Positions 1 through 11,964 of a DNA stretch of 64,000 nt are shown here, one piece after another. A program made the position numbers and the translations under genes. The DNA lies in the NCBI GenBank assembly GCA_033439795.1, contig JAUTDP010000004.1, positions 1,178,001 through 1,242,000 on the forward strand, in the 5' to 3' direction. The DNA is from Sordaria brevicollis. Its lineage: Eukaryota; Ascomycota; Sordariomycetes; Sordariales; Sordariaceae. How positions within the stretch are numbered: position 1 is the first letter of the stretch; each line of letters starts with the position of its first letter. Below the pieces are notes generated by a model. The model was not told where the DNA came from, did not search any database, and was given only the letters and a program-made list of their open reading frames with translations.

Positions 1-479
1 GACAGAAGACGCAAGTTCCAGCGGAAACCAAAACGTAAAAAAGTACAACGAAAAAAAGTGTAGATCCCATTTCTTGATCTCAGGGACCTGCCCACTTTAG
101 GCTGCGTCGGCAAACCAGAGAGCATTTCCGGAGGAGAAGATCAAGAAGAAGGTTCTAGCGCAAGGTTTGATCTTTTACCATCTTTGACATTTCTCCGATA
201 AGAAGTTTGATGCAAGTTGCAAATAGCGGACAATCTAACGGGCATAACCGGCTGGGCGTACTGATTATCAAATCAACGCTACCAGCCCAGGAATTCCACG
301 ATAATCAAAGAGATCTTGCATGAAAAGGGTGCAAAAGAAGGCTAAGATCTGCCTTGTCGGGCGCACAAATCGAAAGATGTGTGGATTCTGGAGGGTGAAG
401 ATCGTAACTTTTTGGCGGGATGATACGACGCTGTGAGGCGGTTGGGTGTTGTTCCGTTCCTTGATAATCTTTTTGTTTG
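1..479. other. Left-edge flank, no gene seen
   Basis: Ordinary base composition, not RIP-degraded. The only open frame of note (about 73 codons, minus strand, 268-489) runs into the transposon boundary, shows no recognisable domain and has no clear splice sites. It may be the distal flank of a gene outside the window. I see no RNA gene here. Confidence 0.5.
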
Positions 480-493
480 TCCGTATCAACGGC

Positions 494-566
494 GCCGTTT
501 AAATCGACTGTGTACTCTATTTAGTTCGACTACGTGGGGCGCCCAGCACTAATCAGACAACTATAT
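494..566 (+). repeat. Left terminal inverted repeat of the MULE
   Basis: 73 bp that match the reverse complement of 3883-3955 with five differences, all C:G/T:A transitions, as RIP would produce. It contains a GC-rich core (GTGGGGCGCCCAGCAC) that escaped mutation. It begins GCCGTTTAAATCG. Confidence 0.9.
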
Positions 567-3500
567 TGGGTCGATATTACCCACCGCCAAATATATATTA
601 AAATAATATACGCGCAATATTTATAACGCTAACGCTAACAACTATTATACAAGCTAATAATTGAATATATCATCGCCGCCGCCCCGTTACTATTATTAAA
701 GTAAATTATAGTATTAAGGGGATTGCGTTTGTTTACTAATATATACGATTATAAATGCCTGAAATTATTAACCTTATTAACTCCTAATTAAAGCCCAACC
801 CTATTGCGGAATTCGAATTCCTCTATATTATAAAAAAGGAAACGCCTACCGCTATTACTACCGTTATTACCCCGTCCGCTACGCTTTCGATTATTATTAA
901 ATAAGAGAAGGTATTTCCATTGCCCGCTTAATTATCGAATTTATAGTAGGAGGGGAATAGTTAAAAGGAAACGCCCTTCGATAAATTCTTTACCCGCAAT
1001 TAGTATAATATCAATTCCCTTATTAACGATATTAATAAAGTAATAAAAATTATAGGATTTATTATAATGTAGCGGCGGTTTAATAATTTCGATAAGGATA
1101 AAAATCCGAGGAAATATAATATCGAGTATTATAAAAGTAGTAAGCGCGGCGGAGGTAAACCCTCTTTAGCGATTGCGAAAAAAAGGATTAACGTAGTTAA
1201 TATTAAAGAAGATTATAAGTAGAAAGTAAAAGCCGTTTTTACGGTTAAAATTAGTATATAGCAATTTATAATTATATATTTAGAATATTATTATACTTTC
1301 GATCCTTTTATCGCCGCCTACTTACTTTCCTATTATTATTAATAAAGGATAGAAGAGATTACTATTAATATTTTAAGGTTTGTTTAATAATTTAAAATAA
1401 TTAGATCTAATATCGCTTTATTAATTCGAATAGCGTTCCCTAAAATAAAAATTATAAAATAGGATATATATAATATATTATTTGCCGAAAAAAAAAAGGT
1501 AGCCGGTAATTTTATTCTTATTTAATAATTTATTAATATTCTAATAATAACGTTTAGCGTATATAGTAAAATTTATTATTAAAGTAGGGAGGTAAAAAGT
1601 CCTATAAAAAAAGTATTTTAAATTTATCTATAGTATATCGATTAATTAAAAAGAAATTTAGAGGTTTAGAATTTAAATTATATATATAAAATTAATAAAT
1701 TCGATATATTTCTCTTCTAGATTTATAGCGTAATAGCTATATATATAATTTATAATATTGAATATTATTTATTAAATAGTAAGAAGGAGGGGTGTTTTAT
1801 ATAGGTTTTATAGTAATTAAAGGATTTAATTAAAGATTACAATATTATTAAACTATTTATTATTATAATAAATTACAATAAAGTATATAAAAGAGGTTAT
1901 TATAAAGTTTTCCCTAAAATATAGTATTAAATTTATTTTTAGTATATAATAAAAAATATTACTTTTAACGTTAAGAAGAAATAGATTAGTATATTCGATA
2001 GAATAATTCTAGGAAATAGAAGTAGTAATAGGAATTATTTTCGTAAAAATTACGTTAATCTTAGCGATATTAATTTATCGCGTATAAGTATTAATTTAGC
2101 GTTTAGAAATTACTTCTTTTGCTAAATAGGATTTAAACTTCTTAACGAAGAAGATTATATTTAATTTTTTAATAATATTATTAGAAATTTAAAACTCTAA
2201 AGGATAAATAAACGGGTTACTTATAGTATAAAGAAATAGTTTAATAATATTAATAATATTTTAGCTACGTAGAGTAGTATTATTTACGTAAATATAAAAG
2301 AGGATTTTTAGAATAAATAGAGTACTTTTAAGCGGGAATTTCTTACCTAAATACGTAAATTCTTTTTATATATAACCTTTCTTTAATCTTTTTATATTAA
2401 TATTTACTATTACCGCAATTATTATATAATATCTCCTCGATATTTACCTCCCCTTACGCTACGAATTTTACTACTTTATTATTAAGACCTACCGTAATTT
2501 TAGCGTACACGTTATATTACATATAGAGGGATCCTATAGAATATTAAAAGCGTTATTTATTAATTACTATATTAATTTAGATAAATTACTATTAATTATT
2601 TAAACAATATTCGAACGCTTTTAAAAAATTTTTATTTCGAAGTACGCGGTATAAATTACTAAATAAGTAGGTAAATACGTAAAATACCGAGCCTTAAGGA
2701 GGTTGAAATTTATTATAAATTTTATTACCTTTAATTTGGTATAAAGGTAAATTAATTTCGTTATTTAAAATAGTAACCTCGATATCGACGTAATTATTAG
2801 GAAATATATTAATTCGTTTACAATTTAATATAATTTACCCTATTAATATAATTTAATAATATTTATAAAAGCGGGAAGTACGATATTGTAAAATATAATA
2901 AATAAATATTAATAATTTAAATTAAATACGGTTAATTTTATATAATTTCCTCTCTTTATAATTATATATATTAATAATATTATTTTATAGCTATTATTAA
3001 TTAACTTTCTTACCCTCCGCTACGAAATAAATCCGTTACTAATTATTATTAACCGTTAGCGTATTACTATTAATAGTCCCTAACCGGTTCCCTAAAGTAT
3101 AAAACTCCCTTCTTCTACCCAATTAATATAACGAATTATAACTTAAAATATTAATATACGCTATAACCTATCCTATAATACCCCGCCGCTATTAATATAA
3201 CTACCGTTAAGGAAAAAGAAGATAATTACCGCCTAATTAATATAATAACGCGAGTAGGAGGCTATAGTAGATATTACCGCGGTAAGGTAAAAAAAGGCCA
3301 TTTTATAAATAAAGTTGGCAGTCGCAAAGTAAAGGGAAGAAATACGGTTTAGAGAGGATATAATACGTATAGAGGCTATTTCTCTTAAGTAAAGCCAATT
3401 AGAAGCCAATTTACATACTATATAATAAGCGCAAAGTAGGGAAATATATCGGTAAATTATTAAAACCTATATTAAGAGGGCGCTATATAATAAGCTATAT

Positions 3501-3882
3501 ATAATATTTGAACCTTAGTTCGATAAATTGGCTAGAATTCCTCCTAATATATATAATTAAGGGATGGCGCTACTATTAATACTAATTAATATAAGGAGTA
3601 TATTACCGCCGCTATAATTATAATAGGCGTAATCGTAATATAATTAATAGCCGTATTATAATTAGTAATTTAATTAGCCTCCCCCTTTTAATTAGAACCA
3701 ATAATGGTAATAAATAATAAATATAAGGGCAAATCTACGTAAATATTAAAACCAATATTATTAGTTACCGCGTGAAATTGTATAATAAAATATATATAAG
3801 ACTTCGATTTTCTTAGGAAATATTCAACGATATTGTACGTATATAAAAATGGCTGGGTATAATATAGTGGGGATATAGTAGT

Positions 3883-3955
3883 ATATAGTTGTCTAATTGG
3901 TGCTGGGCGCCCCACGCAGTCGAATTAAATAGAGCACACAGTCGATTTAAACGGC
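3883..3955 (-). repeat. Right terminal inverted repeat of the MULE
   Basis: Partner of the repeat at 494-566, in inverted orientation, 68 of 73 positions identical. It ends CGATTTAAACGGC, directly followed by the TCGGTATCAA copy of the target duplication. Confidence 0.9.
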
Positions 3956-3965
3956 TCGGTATCAA

Positions 3966-6900
3966 TATGTAAAAGATGTCGGCATATCAAACTGTCCGTT
4001 TATCACTCAGCTGCTCATGAGATTCTCTGTGATGGAGGATGATGATAGGCGGTTTCACGGCGGTCGAATGCCAGGGCAATGCATTGTGAAAAGTGAAGAT
4101 CTTAATGTTGTGAAACTTGTGATATCTGCAACATTTTGCATTTGTTGATGGACGACAGCCAAATTAAGGCCCTTAATTCGAGAAATGCTGATCTTGGCTG
4201 AATCTTGGCCGATATATTCGAATAATTGAGAAAAGGATTCGCCAAGGCATAAAGCCCTCGGTTATCTGCTCCAGCAGTTCTGATTGGTTATTGTTCAAGT
4301 TCCACACCGCCAAGCGCCAAGCGGTGGCTTTTGCTCGCGTCGGAGAAGGACCGAACAAACCGAACCGAAACCCGGGTACGGAACGGCGACCGCCGGGTTA
4401 AGCGAAAAGGGGGGGTCCCCCCACCACGGATGCCGGGTTCCCGGACGGAGGACGGCGTGGGTGGGGGTATCGGACTTCCACTTTGCTTTGGGCGGAGTTC
4501 CGGCTTGGTTATTTCCCGCCATTTCCACCCGGCGTCTTGGCGCTCGGGCGCTACGGGAGACTACGGAGCAAAAGGCGGAGCCGAAGCGTGGGAGAGGGGA
4601 GGACGGGTCCGAGTACGACTTTTTGACATTTTGAAACCAATTTTCCGGCCGGCAACGTAACGGCATCAATGTTCATGATTTGGATGTCGGTTTCCCCTTC
4701 ATGTTCATGTCAGCAAGAGCGTGGGTATCACCGTCGACGGGGAAAGTTAAACCCCTTGAGGAATGGCTTGCGATGAAACCCCAGATTGAGGAGAGGGCGA
4801 GAGACATCGAATTGGGGACGAACACAATCCAAAATGGGGGGCTGTCGTTTGCAGGCTGACTGCAGGTGCCTTTGACAACGAGATGATGGGACATGGACAA
4901 CACCGTCGACAAGAGGATGGGGCATCAACAACGGCATCGACAACATCGTCGTGACCACTTCACCATCCGACAACACCATGGTCTTTTGATGCCTTTCCCA
5001 TCCTGCCATCGTCAGTTCGACTAGGGGAATGTTGTTGTTCCCGCAAGTTGGCTGCCACGCGACACGGCTCACCCGCTCATTTGCATCGATAGAACTCGAA
5101 ACACACCAATGCAATGCACAAAGGGTTCTTTGGGCTTTCGCTTCGCCTTGAAAGTTGACAACCAGGCTGACCAAAGACGCCAAAATTTGGGAAGGAAGTC
5201 ATTCTCCATCCCCATCCTTCGCGCCATTTTCCCTATTTCGTTTTCTTGCTCTTCGTGATCCATAGAATCCATCAAAGCATCCATCCGTTAGATATCGCCA
5301 AGACCTTACCAAATATCCATCATCACGAACTTCGCTGTCACTGTCTGTCTCTGCCAGCGGAAGGCCTCCAACGACAAACGACGCCGGCGAGGTAGGGAGC
5401 GTCTTTCCGCCAATAGGAACCTATCAACAAAACGAACATTGAGAACCACAACGACGACGACGACGACAAGGACAACGAAACCCTTTCCACGGACAACAAC
5501 CCCCGTCCCTGCCCAAAGGCCCGCAAAGTCCCACAACTACCCACAACAACCCACAAAGAGCTGCTTGGCGCCATCCGCCCTTCCGTCTCTGCTTTTGCGG
5601 AGCAGCAGCTTTTGGGTGATTATGCAAAATGATATCAGTGTGGGTTTGTCTTTATGGGGCATGCTGTCTGTCTGCCTGCTGTTCTTTGCTGACGGTGGGG
5701 GGTTAGCTGTTCGTAAAGGTCCTCACCGTGTCGTTTTACTATCAACAATTTTTACGATGTTGTTGCTGCTTCGTGTTCGAAGCTGAGAAACGGGTGAATG
5801 AGAGAAAAGGGTCCAAGGGACTGGAGACTCACTGAGATGGAGACATGGTTATCATCGGGAAAAAGACGAAAAAGTTAAAAAAGTCAAGACAAAACGAACC
5901 CGAGAGACTGGAGACTCGAGGAAGATCAGAAAAGAAAAGGAAAATGTTAAGCACAGTATCCCAAAGTCCGGATGAACTCATTGAGGACATGAAATTCGCA
6001 CTTGGTCTCGGAGACAAAACGCAACAAGTCATGGCAAAAACGGTCGTCGTTTTCTCACCGTTTCATCACCTGTCGTGTCGTCGTCGACATGGTCGGTGCT
6101 TGGCCTGGCTCTCTCTGGCTGCTTGGACGACGTCAAAGAGTCGGTCCGTCCATCGACTTTGCTTATCTCGATGTTATCTGTGATATCGAGATCTCTGTGC
6201 ACTCTTGTTTTTTGGACCCCTTCTGTCAGAACTGTTGCCTCCCAACGCAGACTACGCAGGCCCAGAGCCGCAAAAGCCTGTTTCGAGCTTCAATTGTCTA
6301 GATTCTCGATATGATGAGTTTCAAGCGATGCTGGCGAATTCTCTCGATGAACGAGTTTTCACAAACTGTGTAATTGGTTCTGTCCATGAATTTCACATTC
6401 GTAAAAGTTTTTGGTTTCGGTTCTTCGGATAACCAAGGTTTAAACTTTTTTTCGCGGAAGTACAGTAGGTGGTGGCAAATCATTACCTTGAGAGGGAAGT
6501 ATCTTCGTGACACCCGAACGAGCCAACCACTTCCTGTCACTGTAACCACACCACACATTATCAAATGCCGACAGTGATAGGCACAGATGGATGATGATAG
6601 GATCATGGACGAGACAAGCAAAAAGACAAGCATTGAAGAACAAGCAAATGAATGAGCCGCATTGTGCAAACTCTGAACAAGAGATTTCGCATGTTACACA
6701 ACAAAAAAAAAACCGGTAGTTCGCGGAAGCCAAGATGTAGCCAAGTAAAAAAAGTCAGGAGAGAAATTCCGGAAGGTTGATGCTACAGAATGTACAAACT
6801 CTTTGAAAAAAAATATTTTGAAGGGATTCCCATCCAATGAGCCAGTGGTATACCTTCACATGTACCGTACACCTCTCTTAGTAACTTCAAAAATGCCAAG

Positions 6901-8239
6901 CATCTCGGTTATCACTCGGATTTCGGCACGCGACATCTTCCCATTTTCTCAGGATGAGTTTTCATACCAACATTTTGATGAACATGGAAATACCTGTCCT
7001 CCCCGTGTTTTCGGTTCATCTCCCATGAATCTGATGAGGTCAGTTTGGCCTGATGTTCGTTGTCCGGTTGAAACATTGGGAAAAAATTCGTTCCCGGGTT
7101 GTTACCTGCTCTTGCCTTCGACTTGAGATGTTCCAAGTTTTTTTTCTCGAAGCATGCCAGAACGGCTGTCGGTGTTGATGTGGGTGGTTTCAACTTTCTC
7201 GATAGTCCCCAGACTGAACTCTGAAGAAATCCATGAATCGTCGATAAAAACAACAGCCCGAAGGCCGATTTCTAATCCATACTCTATCCATCACCATTCA
7301 TGCAACCTACAAAAACATGACCTTATCCTTCGTCAACTCAATGTCATTCTCATCTTGGCGTACATGTTGCCAATTGCTTCCTTTTTCTTCGTGAGCTTGG
7401 CAACAGCACCATTCTTGGAAGACTTGGCACGCTCCTCCATCTTGAAACAGACGCCTTGGCATACCCCTCCATTGTCTCCATCCCTGTCCGTTGCCTGTCC
7501 CCGCAAGGTTCCTCCACGGAGTCCACTCCGGCTCGCTTGGCAAGGTGGCGTCCCGCCAAGAGAAGCCTTCCAGTTGAAAACGGCACAGCAGTCCAGTGCA
7601 GCACGCACGGCTCTTGTGTAGCTGAACATGATAGGGGTGCATCCTTGTACGAATGCGGGTTGAACGACGACCACCTTCATGAAAGTGATTCTCGAAGTAT
7701 AGACGTAGGCCCAGTTATTTGGGTAAACCGTTTCAGCTGTGTCAGGACAGTTGTTGGATAGATCAATGCGTCATGGTTTCACGAAAGTAGCAAAAGACAA
7801 TGGGAGGAGTAGAGTGTGAACTGATGTTTTGTGTATCCTATACAGAAAAGAAAATCTAGAAAATGCTGAGCTCTAGTGTTCTAAATGCTAGATCTAACAA
7901 CATGTGAAAAGAAAAAAGAGAAGAGAAAATGCCTGAGATGAGAGAAAAACAAGATGAAGAAAAAAGTGGAAACATCTTTCATCCAACACTACCATACAAT
8001 CATCCTCCTCTTCCTCGCTCTGCAAGGGCTCTCATCAAACCCTTGCGGTATCATCGTAGTCCAAAAAATCAAACCCAGTAAACGCCAGATGGTATGATAT
8101 CTTCCCAAATCCCGAAAGAGATTCCGCTGTCGCTGCCAAAGCGAAGGTATATAGCCAAGCCAATCAATGCCCTAAATACCAATCATCATGCTGCTGTAAA
8201 ACACTGCTGCTTTTTGAAAAACTCCGTAGCGCAACCCGT
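3966..8239. other. 4.3-kb gene-poor region
   Basis: Normal GC content, no RIP. Open frames are short, overlap on both strands and show no domain, so none is annotated. A CG-rich stretch lies at 4320-4630 and a short GAC-type triplet run at about 5447-5466. On the minus strand, 7330-7610 has coding-like codon choice in two adjacent frames, possibly exons or a frameshifted gene remnant, but I cannot assemble a product. Part of the interval may be untranslated leader or 3' sequence of neighbouring genes. Confidence 0.5.
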
Positions 8240-9832
8240 TTACTCAATGGCAGAGGCGTTCATGTTGAGAGGGTTGACGCGGTCATCCCACTTGAACTTG
8301 AAGTCCTCGCCGAGCTCCTTGCGGCAGGCGGCAGTGACGGCCTCCCAGACGTTGGCGAAGACACCGAAGTTGGCCGGGTTCTCCTCGTCGTTCTCGCCGC
8401 CCTGGAACACACCGGTACGGACAAGGCAGGTGTTCCAGCCATAGAGGTTACCACCGACAATATCGGAGGCCGGGTTGTCACCGATCATGTAGATGTTCTG
8501 GGGAATCTTCTCCTCGCCGTGGATCTGCTCCATCCAGGAAGCAATGACCTCGTCAGCGTACTTGTAGGTAGCCATCTCAGGCTTGCCGTAGACAACACGC
8601 TCAAGGTCAACACCGGTGAGAGCCTTGTACATGGCCTCGAGACCAATGCGGAAAGCGCCCTGGCTCATACGGGGAGTAGGGTGCTCGGTAGGGCAGAGCA
8701 AATCACCCTGGGAGAAGTAGATGGGGATGCGCTGAGAAATAGGGTCCTTGGCAACAGTTCCGAGACGGCCATTCTCAGATCGGAGAAGATCGACAATGAT
8801 CTGCATGTCGGTAGCGTAATCGCGGGAGTCGGAGAAGACCATGATGGCCTCAATGTTGGTCTTGGTGAAGTCGCGGGGGCGGGAAGTGGCACGCTCCTCC
8901 TCGGTGAAGACGCGGTAGGGAGCGATCGAGGGGTCCCAGGCAACAATGTCGTTGGGGACGACAATGTCCTTGAAGCCGTACTCCTCAGCGACCTCGCGGC
9001 ACTTGTAGCCCTCACCACCGACAACGAGGACGGTGTTGTAGTACTCAGCCAAGGCGCGCATGGGAGTGTGGGACTGGATGAACTGATCGGTGCTGATGGG
9101 GTTCTGGAGGATCTTGGAGAGCTGCTCGGTACGGGCAAGCTCGGGCTTACCAGAACCGTTGGTAAGGAAGATGTGGGGGATCTTGATGCCAAGCTCGTTG
9201 TCACCGTTGAGCATGTCCAAAACCTTCTTGCCCTCAGGGATCAGACGATCACCGTGGACGAGGACTCCATCGATATCGAAAACGAAGGACATGTTCTTGA
9301 CCTTCTCGACCTTCTCAGAGTGGATATCCTGGACACGGTCGGCCAAGAACTCGCGGGTAGGCTTGAGAGGAAGGGTGCCGTTGGCATCCTGGAGGGCCTC
9401 GGCGACGCCAGGGAAGGTGACACTGCTGAGGCGAGACTGGCGCTTAGAACGAGGGATGGGGAGAGAAGCGCCGAAGGAGTTGCGGGAAAGTCTGCGCTCC
9501 TTTAGGGAAGGAGCAGCGGAAAGGTTGTGCATGTAAAGCTCGGCGTGGGCATCGGGGGATCTGGTGGCCGGAACCTCGATGGTGTTGTGGCTGCCGGGAG
9601 TAGGAGAGAGAGGGATCGCGAGAGAGTCGTGGCGGGAGTTACCACGAGTCTTCTGGACGTTTAGTTGTTGGGCTTCCTGCTGCTGCTGGGGCTGCTGCTG
9701 CTGCTTCTGCGCTTCGACACCGTCGACGGCCTTGATTTGAGTCTCAGTTGGTGACTCTGGAGGAGTATGGGGGGTCGTCTTGGTGGTTGGGTTAGGGACA
9801 CCCACAACGAGATTGCTTTGCTGACCGGACAT
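8240..9832 (-). CDS. Class IIA HAD-superfamily phosphatase (CECR5/YKR070W-like)
   Basis: A single uninterrupted frame of 530 codons. The first about 170 residues are low complexity, with a Gln-rich run near residues 44-57 and a Ser/Pro-rich stretch. The HAD fold follows: motif I FVFDIDGVLVHGD with nucleophile Asp186 and Asp188, motif II LTNGSG (Thr224), Lys417 in YGKPEM, and the metal-binding IGDNPASD segment (Asp452). This order and the long C2-type cap between motifs II and III fit class IIA enzymes related to yeast YKR070W and human CECR5, a family often reported as mitochondrial with unclear substrate. The start is the ATG at 9832 (CAAGATGTCC context). The N-terminus is not a strong mitochondrial presequence. 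The substrate cannot be deduced. Confidence 0.93.
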   Translation of the reverse strand: MSGQQSNLVVGVPNPTTKTTPHTPPESPTETQIKAVDGVEAQKQQQQPQQQQEAQQLNVQKTRGNSRHDSLAIPLSPTPGSHNTIEVPATRSPDAHAELYMHNLSAAPSLKERRLSRNSFGASLPIPRSKRQSRLSSVTFPGVAEALQDANGTLPLKPTREFLADRVQDIHSEKVEKVKNMSFVFDIDGVLVHGDRLIPEGKKVLDMLNGDNELGIKIPHIFLTNGSGKPELARTEQLSKILQNPISTDQFIQSHTPMRALAEYYNTVLVVGGEGYKCREVAEEYGFKDIVVPNDIVAWDPSIAPYRVFTEEERATSRPRDFTKTNIEAIMVFSDSRDYATDMQIIVDLLRSENGRLGTVAKDPISQRIPIYFSQGDLLCPTEHPTPRMSQGAFRIGLEAMYKALTGVDLERVVYGKPEMATYKYADEVIASWMEQIHGEEKIPQNIYMIGDNPASDIVGGNLYGWNTCLVRTGVFQGGENDEENPANFGVFANVWEAVTAACRKELGEDFKFKWDDRVNPLNMNASAIE

Positions 9833-11964
9833 CTTGGATGGATGGGTATCAGAAGAAAATATTCAAAGCTGAAAGCAAATAGAACTGCGGTTCAAAGTCT
9901 TCAAGACTGTTTCGATATGTTGCTGGTATGAAGAGGCGCAAAGATGAAAACGCTCTACGTTTCGTGAAGTTGGTATCAAAGGTAAACAAAACACAAGAGG
10001 ATTCGACTGCTGATGATGATGGAACAATACCATCTTGAGCGGCGGGGATATGCGTCTCTTATATGTCGACGTGAGTAGGGTCCAAGGCGATAGTATCATG
10101 GTCTTGGCTCTTGTCATGTCCTGTGTGCTCTCAGGGACCCTGGGATCCTGGGATGCCCTCCCCTCAGACCAACCACGCGAGTCGCATTCGCGAACCCCTG
10201 ATCTACTGCTGACAAAGGAATCCATTCAGAGGGTGCCGCCTGGTGCCAAAACGTCGATCTGAACCATCTCAACCGAGTATCGCCGCAAGATCTCCAGGAT
10301 GACGACAGATAGGGCAACTGATGTTGAGATGGCGGTTCCCACACAGTGCCGTGGCCGGCCAGCGCAGGGCCCCCACGAATATGGGATTATACCAGCTGCA
10401 TTCCGTCTCCAGCTCCGTATTGTCCATCGGACGATAAGTGGCCCCTTTTTGCATGCTCCGTGCATTCACCGTTGTCCTGAATCAATCTCCCATACGCTGT
10501 CGTCCAAACGTGTTAAGAACGACATGTCTTTACTGGCTGCCTTTAGGAATTCAAGCGGACACAATGTGGGTTTGAGGGCTTGGAAGGTTCCTGCGGAACG
10601 GAAGACGGCTAGGACGGTAAGAGTATAGGCGGCGGGCTTGTCCATGTCGATGTCGTCAGAGGCCCCAGAATTTTTCAGAGGTTGAGGGTCCTTCAGAACG
10701 GAGATGTTGAACAGAGAAGGAAAGGGATTGGCCTTCCTAGCAGGGCGAAGAGTGGACATGAATTTGTGGGACCGTTTTGGGAACAGCAACTGCCATTGAG
10801 CCGCTCCGTAAGACAGGTGGCAGCAGCAGCAACATCAGGATACCACCCGGCACCCGGCACCCGGCGTTGGTGCTGCCCGCAGCCCGCCGTCTTGACCGCT
10901 AACCGCCCTTTTGGGATATATCGTCGCCAAACCCTGTCCCGCCCGACAACAGCACCATGTCCGCCGTGTGTCCGTTCGCCGCCGCTGTTTGTCCGTTGTC
11001 CGTGTTGTTGTCGTTGACAGTAAGCCCTTTCAAGGGTAGGGTTGCAGTGCTCACCGACGAGGCGCGATAACCGAGCAAGGCACCAAAAGGCACCAGAGAG
11101 GACCAAAGCGATGCTGGCTCCAATGACAGCCCGGTGCCTGAAACTGACCGACAGTGATGTTCCAGGGAAGAAATGCGCCAGAGATGGAGGACAAAACATC
11201 AGAGCCAAACATGACTCGCCATGGATGAAGATCTCGAGAAGATCGGAGCCCGTAACTGGACAAGCGTTGCCTTGGCGTTTCCTTTGTCATCTGTCCGTCG
11301 CCGGGCTGTCCCTCCGTCTGGCATGTCGGTGCAACGCCCTGAGCGTCTCGCTGTCTGTCCGTTGTCCTTGCCTTGTCGGCGTCCGAAAGCCCACCACACC
11401 CCCGCCGCACGTGGGGCTCCGTGGGGCTCCGTGCGTCATCGGTGGACCCCTAAAAATGCCGCTGGCGCCGTCCGCCTCCAACACACTGACCCAACACTGA
11501 TCCAACGCTGACCCAGCATGCCTTGACAGGGCTCCAGGGAGACTCCAGGTATCCGCACCCCCTGAAGGGATACCTTGGCAGCTGCTGCGAATGGCTCGAG
11601 TTCGCCCACACCTGTCTTGCCTTTGTTTACCGCCACGAATGTCAACAGGAAATACCTGCAGCTGTAGTCCGGCTTGTGCGTATCTCGGCCCTGCCAGCGG
11701 CGGTTTCTTGTAGAGCTCTCCAAACTCGATTTGGGATTTAACTGGCGGCTCCCGTGGGTTGTGTAACTTTTGAGGTCATATCCATTCTTGCTCCTGCAAT
11801 TTCTCTCTCATCAGCATTCATCTTCTTCACCAACACACTCCTCTCGTCCGTCTTACCTTTGAACGACGAAAAAGCACTCAAACTATACCCCTATTTTTCA
11901 CCCTAAACCCAAAGACACCACTTTGCCAAGGATTGCTTTGCCAATCCCTAATATCACCATCAAC
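9833..11964. other. Intergenic region between HAD phosphatase and aldo/keto reductase
   Basis: 2.1 kb lying upstream of both divergently transcribed genes, so it should hold both promoters. Frames of 75-171 codons exist on both strands but overlap and lack recognisable domains. A short degenerate tandem repeat occurs at 11481-11513. The stretch just upstream of the reductase (about 11790-11880) is C/T-rich, as is common in strongly expressed fungal promoters and leaders. Confidence 0.5.
11481..11513. repeat. Three degenerate 11-bp tandem units
   Basis: Three consecutive units of the form CAACACTGACC differ at one or two positions each. They lie in the intergenic region upstream of the aldo/keto reductase. 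No function is evident. Confidence 0.6.

Larger units (their letters stand above)
490..3955 (+). mobile_element. RIP-degraded Mutator-like (MULE) DNA transposon
   Basis: A 3.47-kb AT-rich island bounded by matching inverted repeats. A plus-strand frame opening at the ATG at 755 continues to about 2000, with in-frame TAA/TAG codons mostly where Gln would be expected. Between about 1620 and 1960 it resembles the MULE transposase core: a TYKTN-like block after the expected first catalytic Asp (now Asn), an aromatic/EGCF segment, a second Asp-like position also read as Asn, then a VFPK block and a degraded C-x-W-H-I-like region. The flanks carry a 10-bp target duplication, TCCGTATCAA (480-489) against TCGGTATCAA (3956-3965), 9 of 10 identical, as expected for MULEs. 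The left end has four extra bases (CGGC) outside the shared repeat. The element is inactive: stops and lost catalytic Asp codons. The MULE call rests on reading through RIP damage by eye. Confidence 0.75.

Noticed and set aside
8519..9505. Long plus-strand open frame opposite the HAD phosphatase gene
   Set aside because: It is antisense to a gene with clear catalytic motifs; its Leu/Gly/Asp/Val-rich composition is the mirror of C-ending codon bias.
10693..11208. 171-codon minus-strand frame in the intergenic region
   Set aside because: Overlapped by comparable frames on the other strand, no domain, composition not coding-like.
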